Source: Trichaptum fuscoviolaceum (Eukaryota > Basidiomycota > Agaricomycetes > Hymenochaetales > Trichaptaceae). Taken from it: DNA of 64,000 nt. A program made the position numbers and the translations under genes. This document shows positions 31,447-41,429 of this stretch, in pieces; within the stretch, counting starts at the first letter, position 1; each line of letters starts with the position of its first letter. Where the stretch lies: contig CAJSYZ010000004.1 in NCBI GenBank assembly GCA_910574455.1, positions 2,915,528 through 2,979,527 on the forward strand, in the 5' to 3' direction. Under the pieces are notes generated by a model. That model did not search any database and was not told the DNA's origin. It saw nothing but the letters and a program-made list of their open reading frames with translations.

Positions 31447-33100
31447 GTTGTGCTAATTGCACAACAATAAGGTACATGAATGCTATTATAATTAATATGA
31501 TAATTTACTTCTCAATGCGCTCTATTGCTGTGCACAATGTGCCTGAGCTGCTGTTCAAGTTGTGTTTTGATTTTGAGAGAAAAGGATGTCCGGCGATGCC
31601 TCGGACAAATGCTCCGGGAATCGCCGGACACAACCTTGAGGACACGGACATGTCGAAGACACCTTCGACAATGTCTATAAATTATAATCTTCACCCTTTT
31701 CGCACAGTTTTTTTGTATTTCAAATGCATACACATTAGATATTGTATTTAAGTAGTAATATACATAATTTAAAAGTAAACAAAAGACAGAACAAACATAC
31801 TAGCTTTAGCCTTCGCGAAGCGCCGATCACGAAGATCGTGCGCAGTCGCGAAGGCTCTTCCTGGACGCCGCAGTACTATCATCGCATTACCAGGTCATTA
31901 AAATACTCTTTGATAGATATCTGGTCGTTTTCCAGCCTGCAAGATGCAAACAATGAGTCAAGGTGCATTTGGTAGAATGGATTCATGGGAGATGCACATA
32001 CTTTCTTCTCCCTTTCCTGCGCAGCCACAGCAGCGTTGATCGACGACTTCTTGCGTGGGGTTGTCCCAGTCTTGAGTCGATCGACGAGGGCGGTGCTTGG
32101 CCTGCAGCAAGCAGATCGGCTGCTCGCTGTACTCTATCAGCACGTCCAATATTTGCAACCAGATCGCCGGTCATCGTCCAGCGCCCGCTGTTTGGAATTC
32201 GAGCCGCCCAACTCGTGCTGGAGATCGTGATCGTCCAGGGACGACTGTTGAACAGGTTTGTTCAATAAATTGCACGGCGATGGAGGCGATTGTCGCTGTC
32301 GGTACTTTGATTGTCGCGATTGTTGTGTTTGCAGCGACTTCCGAAAGGAAGTTGACCGTTGCTACACCTGTTGTCCTTGGATTTGGGAGAGCGGTGGAAC
32401 AATGGGGATGGGCTGCGTCCTGTGGTATCGTTGGCATAGTCGCTGTGAAGATGAGGGCGAAGGTTCGCATCGCTCGCTGGCTTGGAGCTACTGAGTGTGA
32501 AATGGTCAGCGTTTAACGGCAAGAAGTACAGGATCCAGTCTGACGCACCTGTCACATTTATGGCCTTTCTGCTCCTTTGCGCCAACAATATTGCATTGGA
32601 ATCCGTACCGCGTAGGTTGTAGAAGACATAATTAAAGAGAGATAAGGAGAAGAAAGGGAGAAAACGACGGAATGGTTGTGAAAGTGGGAGAAAAGGACAA
32701 GGACGGTCGACACGCGCGCACGACACCGTAGTAAGCGCCGGCGCTTACTTTCGCGCAGTGTCGCAACATTAAATGCAATTTAACGGCTACGTCATATTGC
32801 AAATAAAAATGATTTACCTATAGTACTAGATAGAAGTCATTTTATATCAAATTACCAGGGGCTGGGCCCTGGTAGCTAAATTATCGCAACACAATTGCGC
32901 CAGCAATCAGAACCAGGCTGGCTTACCATTTTGAGCCTGGTCCCTGACGTAGGATGCATGCCGCGAGGCGCCGGAAGGCGGCACCCCGGCATTAAGCTGC
33001 CGCGCAGCGCAAAAAAGCTATGCTTCCGTTATCGCGATAACTAGAAGAACGGGTTGCGATAATTATCGCAAATCTACTAGATTATTAGTTGGTACGGCTC

Positions 33101-33762
33101 ATTGCCCCAAGCGACGGCCTGTTGACAGTCCCCGCCGCGGACGCACGGCTACAGGAGCTTCAGCAGGCACAGGAAGAGGCACAAGCGGCCTTGGAGGTTG
33201 CGGCAGAGCGCATGAAGCAGCACTACGATCAGGCCAGAAACGAGGCCCCGCAGTACGCAGTCGGGGATAAAGTATGGCTCGAGGCGACGAACGTTCGGCG
33301 ACCGGGAGCGCGCAAACTACTACCGAAGCGACTAGGGCCGTATAAGGTGAAGGCAAAGCTAAGTGACCTCACCTACGAACTCGAACTCCCCGCGTTGCTG
33401 AAGATTCATCCCGTATTCCATGTATCGCTGCTCTCGCCATACCACGAAGACGACATTCCCGGTCGAACGCAACCCCCGCCGCCCCCAGTCAAAGTAGAAG
33501 GAGATCTGGAGTACGAGGTGGAAGAGGTACTGGATGCTAGACGGTGTAGGCGGAGGTTTGAATACTTGGTATGATGGAAGGGATATTCAAGCGCGGAAGA
33601 TACTTGGATTCCCGCAACGGATATGGGTAATGCAAAGGCTAAAATTCGCAGTTTCTATCGAAAACACCCGGACGCCCCTCGAGAAGTCAACGCTATTGAG
33701 CTCTGTGACCTGAGCAAGATTCAAGATTGGCGCCCCGGAGTTGCGCCTTTGGAGGGGGGTAA
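33101..33762 (+). pseudogene. gypsy-A copy 1, integrase C-terminus and chromodomain with stop
   Basis: Encodes the integrase C-terminal GPY/F-type segment (LGPYKVKAKLSDLTYELELP, HPVFHVSLLSPY) and a chromodomain (YEVEEVLDARR...EYLV). A TGA at 33572-33574 replaces the Arg codon CGA present in copy 2 (LVRWKGY), a C-to-T change that would truncate the chromodomain. Downstream the frame is otherwise open and continues into the 3' LTR. The purine tract GGAGGGGGGTAA is at 33751-33762. Confidence 0.9.
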
Positions 33763-34593
33763 TGTCGAGATCCCGGGCTCCTTTTCCTATTTCCCGCACT
33801 TTCCCGCCAAGGATCCCGACATGAGCAGGCAATCCCGCGGGGAGAATCCCGCCATTGGATTCCCGACGCGAAACCCCTTTCCCGACTCGCACAATCCCCC
33901 GCAAGATCCCCCGCTCACGTGACCTATCCCGCACCACCGTCCCGACCACCATGCATGCATACACACACTCATTTACGACGACCCGCCAAGGCACACGTAC
34001 ATTCACTTACCAACATACGCTCCTTAATCCGCTAGTACCTCAAGGTGACGACCTGCAACCGCCGGGCATACCTAGTCTGGCTAGTCGCGGCCACGGACCG
34101 GACGCTGACGTCCACAGACATGCCGTAGCCATCTGGAGAGACGGGATGGACATGCCTAGCAGTGCGGTCGTAGCATGTATCTTTTGTAGTAGATAGGTGC
34201 GCATTGCGCAAGGACACTTAGCGTAGATTAACTATACAGTCTTTACAAAGTAGATAAATAGCTGTAGGCATCGTAAGGAGCACCCCACTTTTGACCTCTT
34301 GTGGAGTGCTTCCTTAGGTGCGATCTCTCTCTTTTCTCCTGTGTAGTTAGTTGCGCAATACTTACTTGTGGAGTGCTTCCTTAGGGATCCGCTTACTTGA
34401 CATTCAAAGCAGTGAAGAGTCCTAGCTGGCCTTGAGAATCCCGCGACGCGCCTGGATAGAATCCCGCGCGTTTCCCCGCCTGAATTCCCACGCTCGTTCC
34501 CGGTCGCGAATCCAGTTCCCCGAAAGCTGGTTCCCGTCGCGAAATCCAGTTCCCCGAAACTGTTTCCCGCTACAATTCCCGACGGTTGTAACA
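33763..34593 (+). repeat. gypsy-A copy 1 3' LTR
   Basis: 831-bp LTR from TGTCGAGATCCC to GTTGTAACA, several percent diverged from the 830-bp LTRs of copy 2. It includes the self-primer ACTTTTGACCT (about 34287) and the repeated AGTGCTTCCTTAG word. Its partner LTR lies left of the window. It abuts N1c directly. Confidence 0.9.
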
Positions 34594-36150
34594 AAAAGTG
34601 CTCAAAATGGCCAATTTTAGAGATTGTTTCATTTTTGTAGCCGTTTGTAAAGCTAGATTAAGGCCTATAGTTTTTCTAGAGCTTCCATGATATATATTGA
34701 GACATAATATAATGTTCCAAGGCTATCCAATGAACGTAAGATAAAAGAGAAATCAAAGAATTGTAAGAAGTATGCATGAATCATGCATTTCTATTGTAGA
34801 TTCTACATTTTACCCTTTGTAACACATTCTTTAGCCCCCGAACGTTTTGTGTACATACAATACCATAACTTACATCTAATTAACTACTGTGCCTGAGCTC
34901 CGTATATCTACATTAAATTCAAGACATATGTTATTGTTATGTTTAAAGTAGAAAAAAAGTCTGAGACATATCATATATGGTAATTTCACGCGATTCTCAG
35001 GGTTGTGGCGCGCTATCTGCACGCATCACGAACGTCGTCTTTCTCTCGTTGTTCCCTCTTCTTCAAGCTCTCAGAGCTATGGACAACGGGCAAGATGGCA
35101 TTTGCTGCGCACAAACGCCGTCTTGCTTCTGCTTCCGCAGCCTCTCGCCTCTCGGGCGCAAGCTGTTCGCTCGCAAGCGCATCTTTGTAGGCCTCGGGCG
35201 ACGAGTCCTACTCCTACAACCTCCTTATCTCTCTGAACAACAAGAAGCTCAAGGACAAGTTCGAACCCAATGACTAAGCTAGTAACTGCCGTCAACGAGA
35301 CGATCTCGTAGCTTGACGACTCGCAAGAAGCATCAAAGCAAGAGTATGAGGAGCAGCAGAAGGAGCTTGAGAGAGGTGCGATTTGCGAACCCCGTCATGC
35401 AGAAGCTCTACTCCAGTGCGGGCGGCGACGCTTGCTGATGGCAGCAACCCAAGTACATCTTCACTACTTCTGCTCTGTTTTTGTCTTCATAGTTGACCGA
35501 CAGTGGCACGCTTTTTTCTACAGGTGCACCATGATCGATTGAGCCGTGTGTGATAGGCGCTTGCGCGCTCTCACCTCTTCACGGGCTTGTTTATTGCACA
35601 CCCACCCCTCCGCCTTCCTTCCGCGCAATATGAATCCTCTAACGTATACATTCTCGGACCCACTCGACGGCGACGAAGACTACCACACGAACGCGGACGA
35701 CCGTGGTGTGCCACGCACGGGTAGCGACCGCCCGCAGGCACACACCCGCTCGCCCAAGACGAACGTGGTGGATGGCGACACCTGAGCGTGTCCGTCGCCT
35801 GTCGTCTTTTTTATTCTTCCTATTTCCCGCCACGCGCGCGCACAGGGCGCGCGGTCGTGCCGCTTTTGAAATTGTATTTATCAAGTTATTTATAGTAATT
35901 TAAATAGGGTAGTCTGGGCTATCGCGATGGTCCGGGCTTTCAAAATAAATTTGTTATTGAATTTAAAATATTGTGTGCCTGCCTTATGGCCTCGAGGCTC
36001 TGCCGTGCTCGGCAGGCCTGGCATGTGCTCCAAAGCACGGCATTAAGCTGCTGCAGTGCCAAAAAACACTGCTTTTGCTTATTGTCGATAACTTGTAGAA
36101 CGGCCTATGATAAATTATCATATATTCTCAGAATTTTAGTTGGTACTGGT
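34594..36150 (-). mobile_element. N1c: partial inverted N1 element, interrupted by gypsy-A copy 1
   Basis: Reverse-complement match to the left half of N1b (56929-58500). The element's left terminus is at 36150 (AGTTGGTACTGGT), and the block 35880-36150 is nearly identical to inverted 56929-57200. The other half should lie left of the window, on the far side of gypsy-A copy 1. On its right is LINE 3' UTR starting GTGCAACTT, so N1c sits in LINE copy 2. It has an Hsp70 fragment in plus sense and no transposase. Confidence 0.82.
35195..35440 (+). pseudogene. Captured Hsp70 C-terminus fragment (in N1c)
   Basis: Plus-strand frames give SYSYNLL and KKLKDKFEPND, then RQRDDLVA-type remnants and a PSCRSSTP-frame tail. 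The same Hsp70 segment as in N1a and N1b, but more decayed. Confidence 0.65.
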
Positions 36151-36495
36151 GTGCAACTTACTTTCTTTCTTATGTATGAGGCACCAGCAATCCCAGACAG
36201 AACGGTGCTTTACCCAGGTTAACGCCCAGGTACTGTGCCCGGACGCGCCCTCTTTTCTAAACCTCGTCTGTGCTTGTAGTGTAGGTTCACCTGCGCCTTG
36301 ACATGGGCGTGGTAATATGTAAACCAATCTCTCCTCTTCCTTTTCCTTTCTTTAATAGGCAGTGCGCCCACTTAGCCGCCACCTCCCGCCCAGTTTTGTA
36401 GTTTACCTCGATGACGGGCGCCTCCGTTGTAGATAGGTCATGTACTTAGCTATGCTGCAGGAATAATAAAGCCAAAAAAAAAAAAAAAAAAAAAA
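36151..36495 (+). mobile_element. LINE copy 2, 3' UTR fragment
   Basis: Matches the LINE 3' UTR (1134-1492), starting at GTGCAACTTAC just after where the stop codon would be, and ends in an A tract at 36474-36495 preceded by AATAAA. The rest was displaced leftwards by N1c. Its A tract joins the hydrolase coding sequence directly at 36496, so this LINE interrupted the gene's 3' end. Confidence 0.88.
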
Positions 36496-37458
36496 CATCT
36501 CCTTGGCCTCTCCTCTCGAATATATCTAACAAACTCGGCAATACTTTCCATAACCTTTCCTTTATCATCAAGGTGTAGCGCATGGCTTGCTCCCGTTAAA
36601 ATGACAACCTGCGAGTTCTTAAAATTCATCTTCAATCCTTCCGTTGCCATTTTTGTATCCATGAGAACATCGTCCGCCCCATGCATGATGAGAACGGGAA
36701 GCCCGTTTGCACCAAGTGCTAGAAGTGAATCTGTGTTCTGATCGCGGGTGCAAGAGAGCAGCCAATGTGCGGAAGTCTGGTGTACAGCATAGCCAAGCCA
36801 TGCACTCTGCACGTTCCATCATTCCATCTTCTTTAACAAAAGCTCCGCTTCTGATGCAGACTCATATTCCGATCGCAATTCAAACATGCCGTCCGAAAAG
36901 CCCAGTAAAGACTCATAGATAGCTTGGGTTGTTGCACCGGGAGCTATGAGAGCTTCGACATGCCTGTCTGCCATCGGCGTGGAGAAGTCGGAGATCTGCT
37001 TTGTACTAAGAAAGCTGCAAATGTAGACGATCCCGGAAAGCGTATCTGAAGGGAGATATTCTGCTACATCAACAGCGATAGTGCCTAGAAAGCAAACAAC
37101 CGTCAATTACCAGTGCGAGAAGCTTGGCCTTGATCAGAGAGATACCTCCTAAGCTCCTAAGTAAACCGAAATCAGAATTATGAAGGAATTAAGGGTTCGG
37201 AGATACCAACCATCCTACGAGGATTGGACGAGACAGTCGAAATGACCTCATGACAGACCAGAAGTCTTCAGCGAAGAGCTTGGAAGTATAACCGTCTTTA
37301 GTATTTGGTTTTTCACTACGACCATGACCACGCAAGTCGTATCGAATCTGCAAATAGATGTACGTGAGCCACCGCTGCGTGATTTACAGACTCTGTAAGG
37401 CTTACTAGGAAATATTCTTCGTGGTACCATATATTGAAGAATATATTGTTAATACAGC
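36496..37458 (-). pseudogene. alpha/beta-hydrolase pseudogene, main part
   Basis: Minus-strand exons of an alpha/beta-fold hydrolase. Order: IRYDLRGHGRSEKPNTKDGY (37347-37211), an 11-nt micro-exon (37156-37146), then TIAVDVAEYLPSDTLSGIVY onward (37084-36819), then AWLGYAVHQTS...LPVLIMHGADDVLMD...GASHALHLDDKGKV...FVRYIREERPR to 36496. Joining the micro-exon across introns of 54 nt (37157-37210) and 61 nt (37085-37145) gives GWSLGG, the nucleophile elbow. Catalytic Asp is in HGADD, His in GASHALH. An in-frame TGA at 36819-36821 replaces a codon within KKME-WN. The end is cut by LINE copy 2. One exon between 37348 and 37458 could not be assigned. The substrate cannot be told. Confidence 0.85.
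37146..37156 (-). other. 11-nt micro-exon encoding the hydrolase nucleophile Ser
   Basis: Minus strand GAGCTTAGGAG, bounded by ...CTTAG upstream and GTATCTC downstream. It supplies the last base of Trp, then Ser-Leu-Gly and the first base of Gly, restoring GWSLGG in frame with both neighbours. Without it the elbow and frame are lost. Confidence 0.8.
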
Positions 37459-38041
37459 TGTCAGGAATCGCCACGGATTTACTTATTGTTTTCTTTTATT
37501 TTCCGTTTACTTATGAGTTACTGATGTTTTTATTTACTTTCGATTCCTGACATCGTACGAGACACTCGTACGGTCTCGTACGGTCAGCGGTACGCGCTCG
37601 GCACGAAGCCCGTACGGCGCGTACACCTTTGCATCGGTCTGCACACGGGGATTGCTGTTTCTTTTGATTCTATTCACTAACGGACACTTTTCTGTGCGCT
37701 TGGGTTCAAACCCGGCGCGCCAGCGATGCTTATGCATCTTTCTATTTCTATTTCAAATTCGGATCGGACCACGGGTCCGTACGGACGGTGGCTTGGAGGA
37801 ACTGTATAGTTCCTCCTGCGCTTGCCAAAAGCGCCCGTCCGCCTGAGAAGCACTCCACTTTTGGCCTCTTGTCAAGTGCTTCCCAGGTGACGTTATATTT
37901 GTGCTTCTGATGTGTAGAATAGCTTAATTGACTTGTCAAGTGCTTCCCAGAGTGTGTGGAACCGCTTTGCATAGCCGCTGATCGTCCGATTTACGTTGTC
38001 CGAGGTCCTGAGAACGCATAGAACCACTCTGTGTCGTAACA
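37459..38041 (+). repeat. gypsy-B 5' LTR
   Basis: 583 bp, TGTCAGGAATCG...TGTCGTAACA. Differs from the 3' LTR by one extra GT in AGAGTGTGTGG (near 37955). Contains two copies of CTTGTCAAGTGCTTCCCA. Confidence 0.95.
37857..37867 (+). promoter_or_regulatory. gypsy-B predicted self-primer in LTR
   Basis: ACTTTTGGCCT, exact complement of the primer-binding site at 38044-38054. It lies between the inverted repeats GAAGCACT and AGTGCTTC. By the Tf1 model this is the 5' end of the transcript. Confidence 0.7.
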
Positions 38042-38043
38042 TT

Positions 38044-38054
38044 AGGCCAAAAGT
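38044..38054 (+). promoter_or_regulatory. gypsy-B primer-binding site (self-priming)
   Basis: AGGCCAAAAGT, two nt after the LTR. Complementary over 11 nt to 37857-37867, and not a typical TGG-start tRNA site. Confidence 0.75.
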
Positions 38055-38137
38055 CTTTTTTCTCACTACCTCGCGCGAAAAAACTCGTACCGTTCGAACC
38101 ATTCTGCCGACGCTCGCTTCGCTCGAACGCCCGTACG

Positions 38138-39337
38138 ATGCAGAACGCTACACCGCCTGTTCCTGCGCCCGGAGGCCCTCCTGGAGCGCCACCCGTCGCA
38201 CCCGTGCAGGCACCCGTACCCCCACAACCCCCAACTATGGATGAGGCGACTCAGGCTATGTTGAACCAGTATATGGCCCCCTGGAGGGAGCAGATCGATC
38301 AGTTGCTTCAGCAGAATGCATACTTGAAGGGAGCGCTCGAAACGCGCGTCGCCGAACCGCGCGGTACGAAGGGTCCGAAGATTCCACCCCCGGGCTTGTT
38401 TTACGGCCCCAAGGGCGATGCCGCGGACAAGGACAAGCTTTCGTACGAAGCTTGGTCCGGTCAGGTGCGGAACTACATCTCTATGCGCCCGCACGAGTTC
38501 CCGGACGAGCGTACGAAGTGCCAGTTCGCTGCGACTTACCTTCGAGGCCCTGCAGACGAGTGGGTGCGTCCCTACATGGACTCGATCCACAAGGGCGAGC
38601 CGGTCGCCATTTTCGACAAGTTGGACACTTTCTTGGAGTCTCTGGCTGCTGGATATGGTGAAGCTGATGCTGTTGCTGCTGCTGAGAACGAAATTATGGC
38701 TCTCAGGCAGACTGGAACCGTGGCTGAGTACGCTGCTCGCTACAGGGCTCTCAAGGTCAAGACCAAGTGGGTTGCTGACGATAAACCATGGATTGCTTGG
38801 TTCCGGTACGGACTTTCGAACCGTTTTCGTACGGACCTGACGCTCAAGAAGATGCCTGAGGACTTTGATGGGTATGTGAAGGCCTGCTGTGTCTACGATG
38901 ATGAGCTGCGAGCCATCCGTGCCACAACTCGTACCAACCCCATCCCTCAGCGCACTGGAACTGCTTTCCAGACGCGTCAGACGTCGAACTCGAACCAGCC
39001 TCGTACCGGCTCGAGCCACCGTGACCCGAACGCGATGGAGGTGGACCAGATCAGTAGGGAAGAGGCGCTGCGCAAGGGGTTATGCTTCCACTGTGGCGAG
39101 AAAGGTCATATGTCCGCCAAGTGCCCCAAGCGCCATGCGTCTAATACCTCGAACCGTACGAACGTCAGTACGGCCTCGACACCCCAGGTACCGGCCTCAG
39201 CTCCCACTGCTTCGATCTCTGACGTCTCGGACGAGACCCCCCTCGTACCGAGCGGTACGACCGAACACCCAATCTCTGTTTCTGATGCTGCCAAAGTCCT
39301 TATGGCGCACCTCTCGAAGGAATCGGGTTTCAACTAG
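38138..39337 (+). CDS. gypsy-B Gag
   Basis: 399-residue Gag from an ATG at 38138. A Pro/Ala-rich N-terminus (1-40) is followed by the retrotransposon Gag capsid domain (about 85-260, with YEAWSGQVRNYI, YLRGPADEWV, and the MALRQTGTVAEYAARYRAL motif typical of Ty3/gypsy Gag). Then comes a linker with DPNAMEVDQIS and one CX2CX4HX4C knuckle at 316-329 (CFHCGEKGHMSAKC). It would form the particle and bind element RNA. The frame is intact. pol lies in the -1 frame and is open across the gag stop, so expression by -1 frameshifting is plausible; no slippery site was confirmed. Confidence 0.92.
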   Translation: MQNATPPVPAPGGPPGAPPVAPVQAPVPPQPPTMDEATQAMLNQYMAPWREQIDQLLQQNAYLKGALETRVAEPRGTKGPKIPPPGLFYGPKGDAADKDKLSYEAWSGQVRNYISMRPHEFPDERTKCQFAATYLRGPADEWVRPYMDSIHKGEPVAIFDKLDTFLESLAAGYGEADAVAAAENEIMALRQTGTVAEYAARYRALKVKTKWVADDKPWIAWFRYGLSNRFRTDLTLKKMPEDFDGYVKACCVYDDELRAIRATTRTNPIPQRTGTAFQTRQTSNSNQPRTGSSHRDPNAMEVDQISREEALRKGLCFHCGEKGHMSAKCPKRHASNTSNRTNVSTASTPQVPASAPTASISDVSDETPLVPSGTTEHPISVSDAAKVLMAHLSKESGFN

Positions 39338-39414
39338 GGTCTCAGCGCATCGTCGCGCCGCTCGAGACCCGTAACCGATTCTCTTGTTTAGAAAATGATG
39401 TCCCAGTCCCTTCT

Positions 39415-40510
39415 ATGTCTACTAGTATACAGTCAATAGACAAGAAGTTGCGCCGGTTCATTCGTTTTCCTGTGAGAGTCAGCGATGGCAGAAAGATTTT
39501 AAGGATGAGAGCCTTCTTAGACAGTGGGGCCTCATCGATATTTATTAACCGTACGGTTGTCGAACGGTTCGGGCTCCGTACGAGACCCTTGGTCCCTCGT
39601 ACGCGGTTGTACAATGCCGACAACTCTTTGAACAATGTGGGCTGGCTCACAGATGAAGTGCCGATTAGTTTAACGGTCGGATCGCACACTGAGAACGTGA
39701 CTGCAGTGGTGGCGGACATTGGGGACTATCCCCTGATTATTGGGGTCGACTGGCTGCGACTCCACAACCCAGAGATCGACTGGGCGAACGACCAGATGAC
39801 TTTTACGCGCTGTGCGAAGGCCTGTCAGCCTCGTACGGACCGTACGGAGTTTCAGATGGAAGGTCCCCCGGAGCCAGATGCAGTGCGCACAGCTCGTACG
39901 GAGACCTCGAACCGCGCACGCCGCGCGAAGCCTCGGCCACCTCCTCGAACTCGAGTGACGGTAGCTGAGCTCGAGGATGAACCGTACGACTCGGGTGGTA
40001 CGGACGAACAGGTTAGCGAAAGAGATAAGGTTCCGCCAGGCTTCCGGTATTCTGAGAAGTATTGGGATGTCTATCACGATTCTGAGGAATTCTTTGTCAC
40101 GGATGACCCGGATTTCGCACAGCGGATCGCCGCTTCGTACACCTGGTCTCAGGCAATTGCTGAGAAGACTGCAGTGAAGGAAGGCGAGAAGTCGTTCGAA
40201 GAACTCGTACCGCCGCAGTACCGCGATTTCGCCAAAGTCTTCTCGAAGGACCGGGCAGAACGCCTCCCCACCCGTAAACCGTACGACCATGCGATCGACC
40301 TCGTACCGGGTGCGGTACCTTCTTACAGTAAGATCTATCCCATGGCGCCGAACGAGCGTACGGCGCTGAAGGAATTCATCGAGGAGAACTTGAGGAAGGG
40401 GTACATTCGACCCTCCAAGTCTCCGGCTGCGGCTCCGGTCTTCTTTATCAAGAAGAAGGACGGTTCGCTGCGCATGGTGGTAGATTATCGCAAGCTCAAT
40501 GCGATGACTG
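39415..40510 (+). pseudogene. gypsy-B Pol, 5' part (protease to start of RT)
   Basis: Open from before the gag stop, with an ATG at 39415. The retropepsin domain has FLDSGAS (Asp about residue 36) and the ADIGDYPLIIGVDWL flap/second motif. A charged linker follows, then PPGFRYSEKYW and RT fingers (YSKIYPMAPNERTAL, AAPVFFIKKKDGSLRMVVDY). The reading frame is cut after codon 365 by gypsy-A copy 2 at the GACTG duplication (40506-40510). It resumes in phase at 47247, so only the insertion breaks it. Confidence 0.93.
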
Positions 40511-41340
40511 TGTCGAGATCCCAGGCCCCTTTTCTCATTTCCCGCACTTTCCCGCCAAGGATCCCGACATGAGCAGACAATCCCGCGGGGAGAATCCCGC
40601 CATTGGATTCCCCGCGCGAAACCCCTTTCCCGACTCGCACGATCCCCCGCAAGATCCCCCGATCACGTGACCTATCCCGCACCACCGTCCCGACCACCAT
40701 GCACGCATACACACATTCATTTACGACGACCCGCCACGGCACACGTACATTCACTTATCAACATACGCTCATTAATCCGTTAGTACCTCAAGGTGACGAC
40801 CTGCAACAGTCTGGCATACCTAGTCTGGCTAGTCGCGGCCCCGGACCGGACGCTGACGTCCACGGACAGGCCGTAGCCATCTGGAGAGACGGGATAGACA
40901 TGCCTAGCAGTGCGGTCGTAGCATGTATCGTTTGTAGTAGATAGGTGCGCATTGCGCAAGGACACTTAGCGTAGATTAACTATACAGTCTTTACGAAGTA
41001 GATAAATAGCTGTAGGCATCGTAAGGAGCACCCCACTTTTGACCTCTTGTGGAGTGCTTCCTTAGGTGCGATCTCTCTCTTTTCTCCTGTGTAGTTAGTT
41101 GCGCAATACTTACTTGTGGAGTGCTTCCTTAGGGATCCGCTTACTTGACGTTCAAAGCAGTGAAGAGTCCTAGCTGGCCTTGAGAATCCCGCGACGCGCC
41201 TGGATAGAATCCCGCGCGTTTCCCGCCTGAATTCCCACGCTCGTTCCCAGTCGCGAATCCAGATTCCCGAACGCGGGTTCTTGTCGCGAATTCCAGTTTC
41301 CCGAAACTGTTTCCCGCTACAATTCCCGACGGTCGTAACA
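40511..41340 (+). repeat. gypsy-A copy 2 5' LTR
   Basis: 830 bp, TGTCGAGATCCC...GGTCGTAACA. It carries many ATCCCGC/TTCCCGC words, a TATA-like GATAAATA at about 41001-41008 and the self-primer at 41035-41045. Confidence 0.95.
41035..41045 (+). promoter_or_regulatory. gypsy-A predicted self-primer in LTR
   Basis: ACTTTTGACCT, about 30 nt downstream of the TATA-like GATAAATA and complementary to 41343-41353. Confidence 0.7.
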
Positions 41341-41342
41341 TT

Positions 41343-41353
41343 AGGTCAAAAGT
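41343..41353 (+). promoter_or_regulatory. gypsy-A primer-binding site (self-priming)
   Basis: AGGTCAAAAGT, two nt after the LTR. An exact 11-nt complement of the LTR segment at 41035. Confidence 0.75.
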
Positions 41354-41429
41354 CCTGGCTCACCGCCGCTCGGACTCGACACCCTCACGCTCTTTACTTC
41401 TACCCCCGCACCCGTACCGCCGACCAGCG

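Larger units (their letters stand above)
28546..33100. mobile_element. N1a: inverted-repeat transposon with 8-bp TSD
   Basis: 4,555 bp flanked by ATTGCCCC (28538-28545, 33101-33108). The empty site is in gypsy-A copy 2 at about 45751. Inverted ends of about 75 bp contain GTACCARCTAATAATC and TTATCGCAACCCGTTCTTCTAGTTAT. Contents: G+C-rich left segment (28840-29320), Hsp70 fragment, A+T-rich middle (29830-30550), MITE M1, a GTGTCCGGCGATGCC palindromic block (31585-31640) shared with N1b and N3, and a right segment with short frames (31960-32500) I cannot identify. No transposase. Confidence 0.88.

Noticed and set aside
32097..32516. 139-codon frame in N1a with a hydrophobic start (similar at 19283 and 59530)
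   Set aside because: Similarity among N1/N3 cores reflects shared transposon DNA. The frames are broken differently in each copy and match no family I recognise.
36450..36812. Hydrolase frame ending in a run of Phe residues
   Set aside because: The Phe run is the LINE A tract read on the other strand. The real hydrolase sequence stops at 36496.
38066..39019. 317-codon minus-strand frame opposite gypsy-B gag
   Set aside because: Shadow of the gag gene. The plus-strand frame has Gag motifs and a zinc knuckle; the antisense has none.
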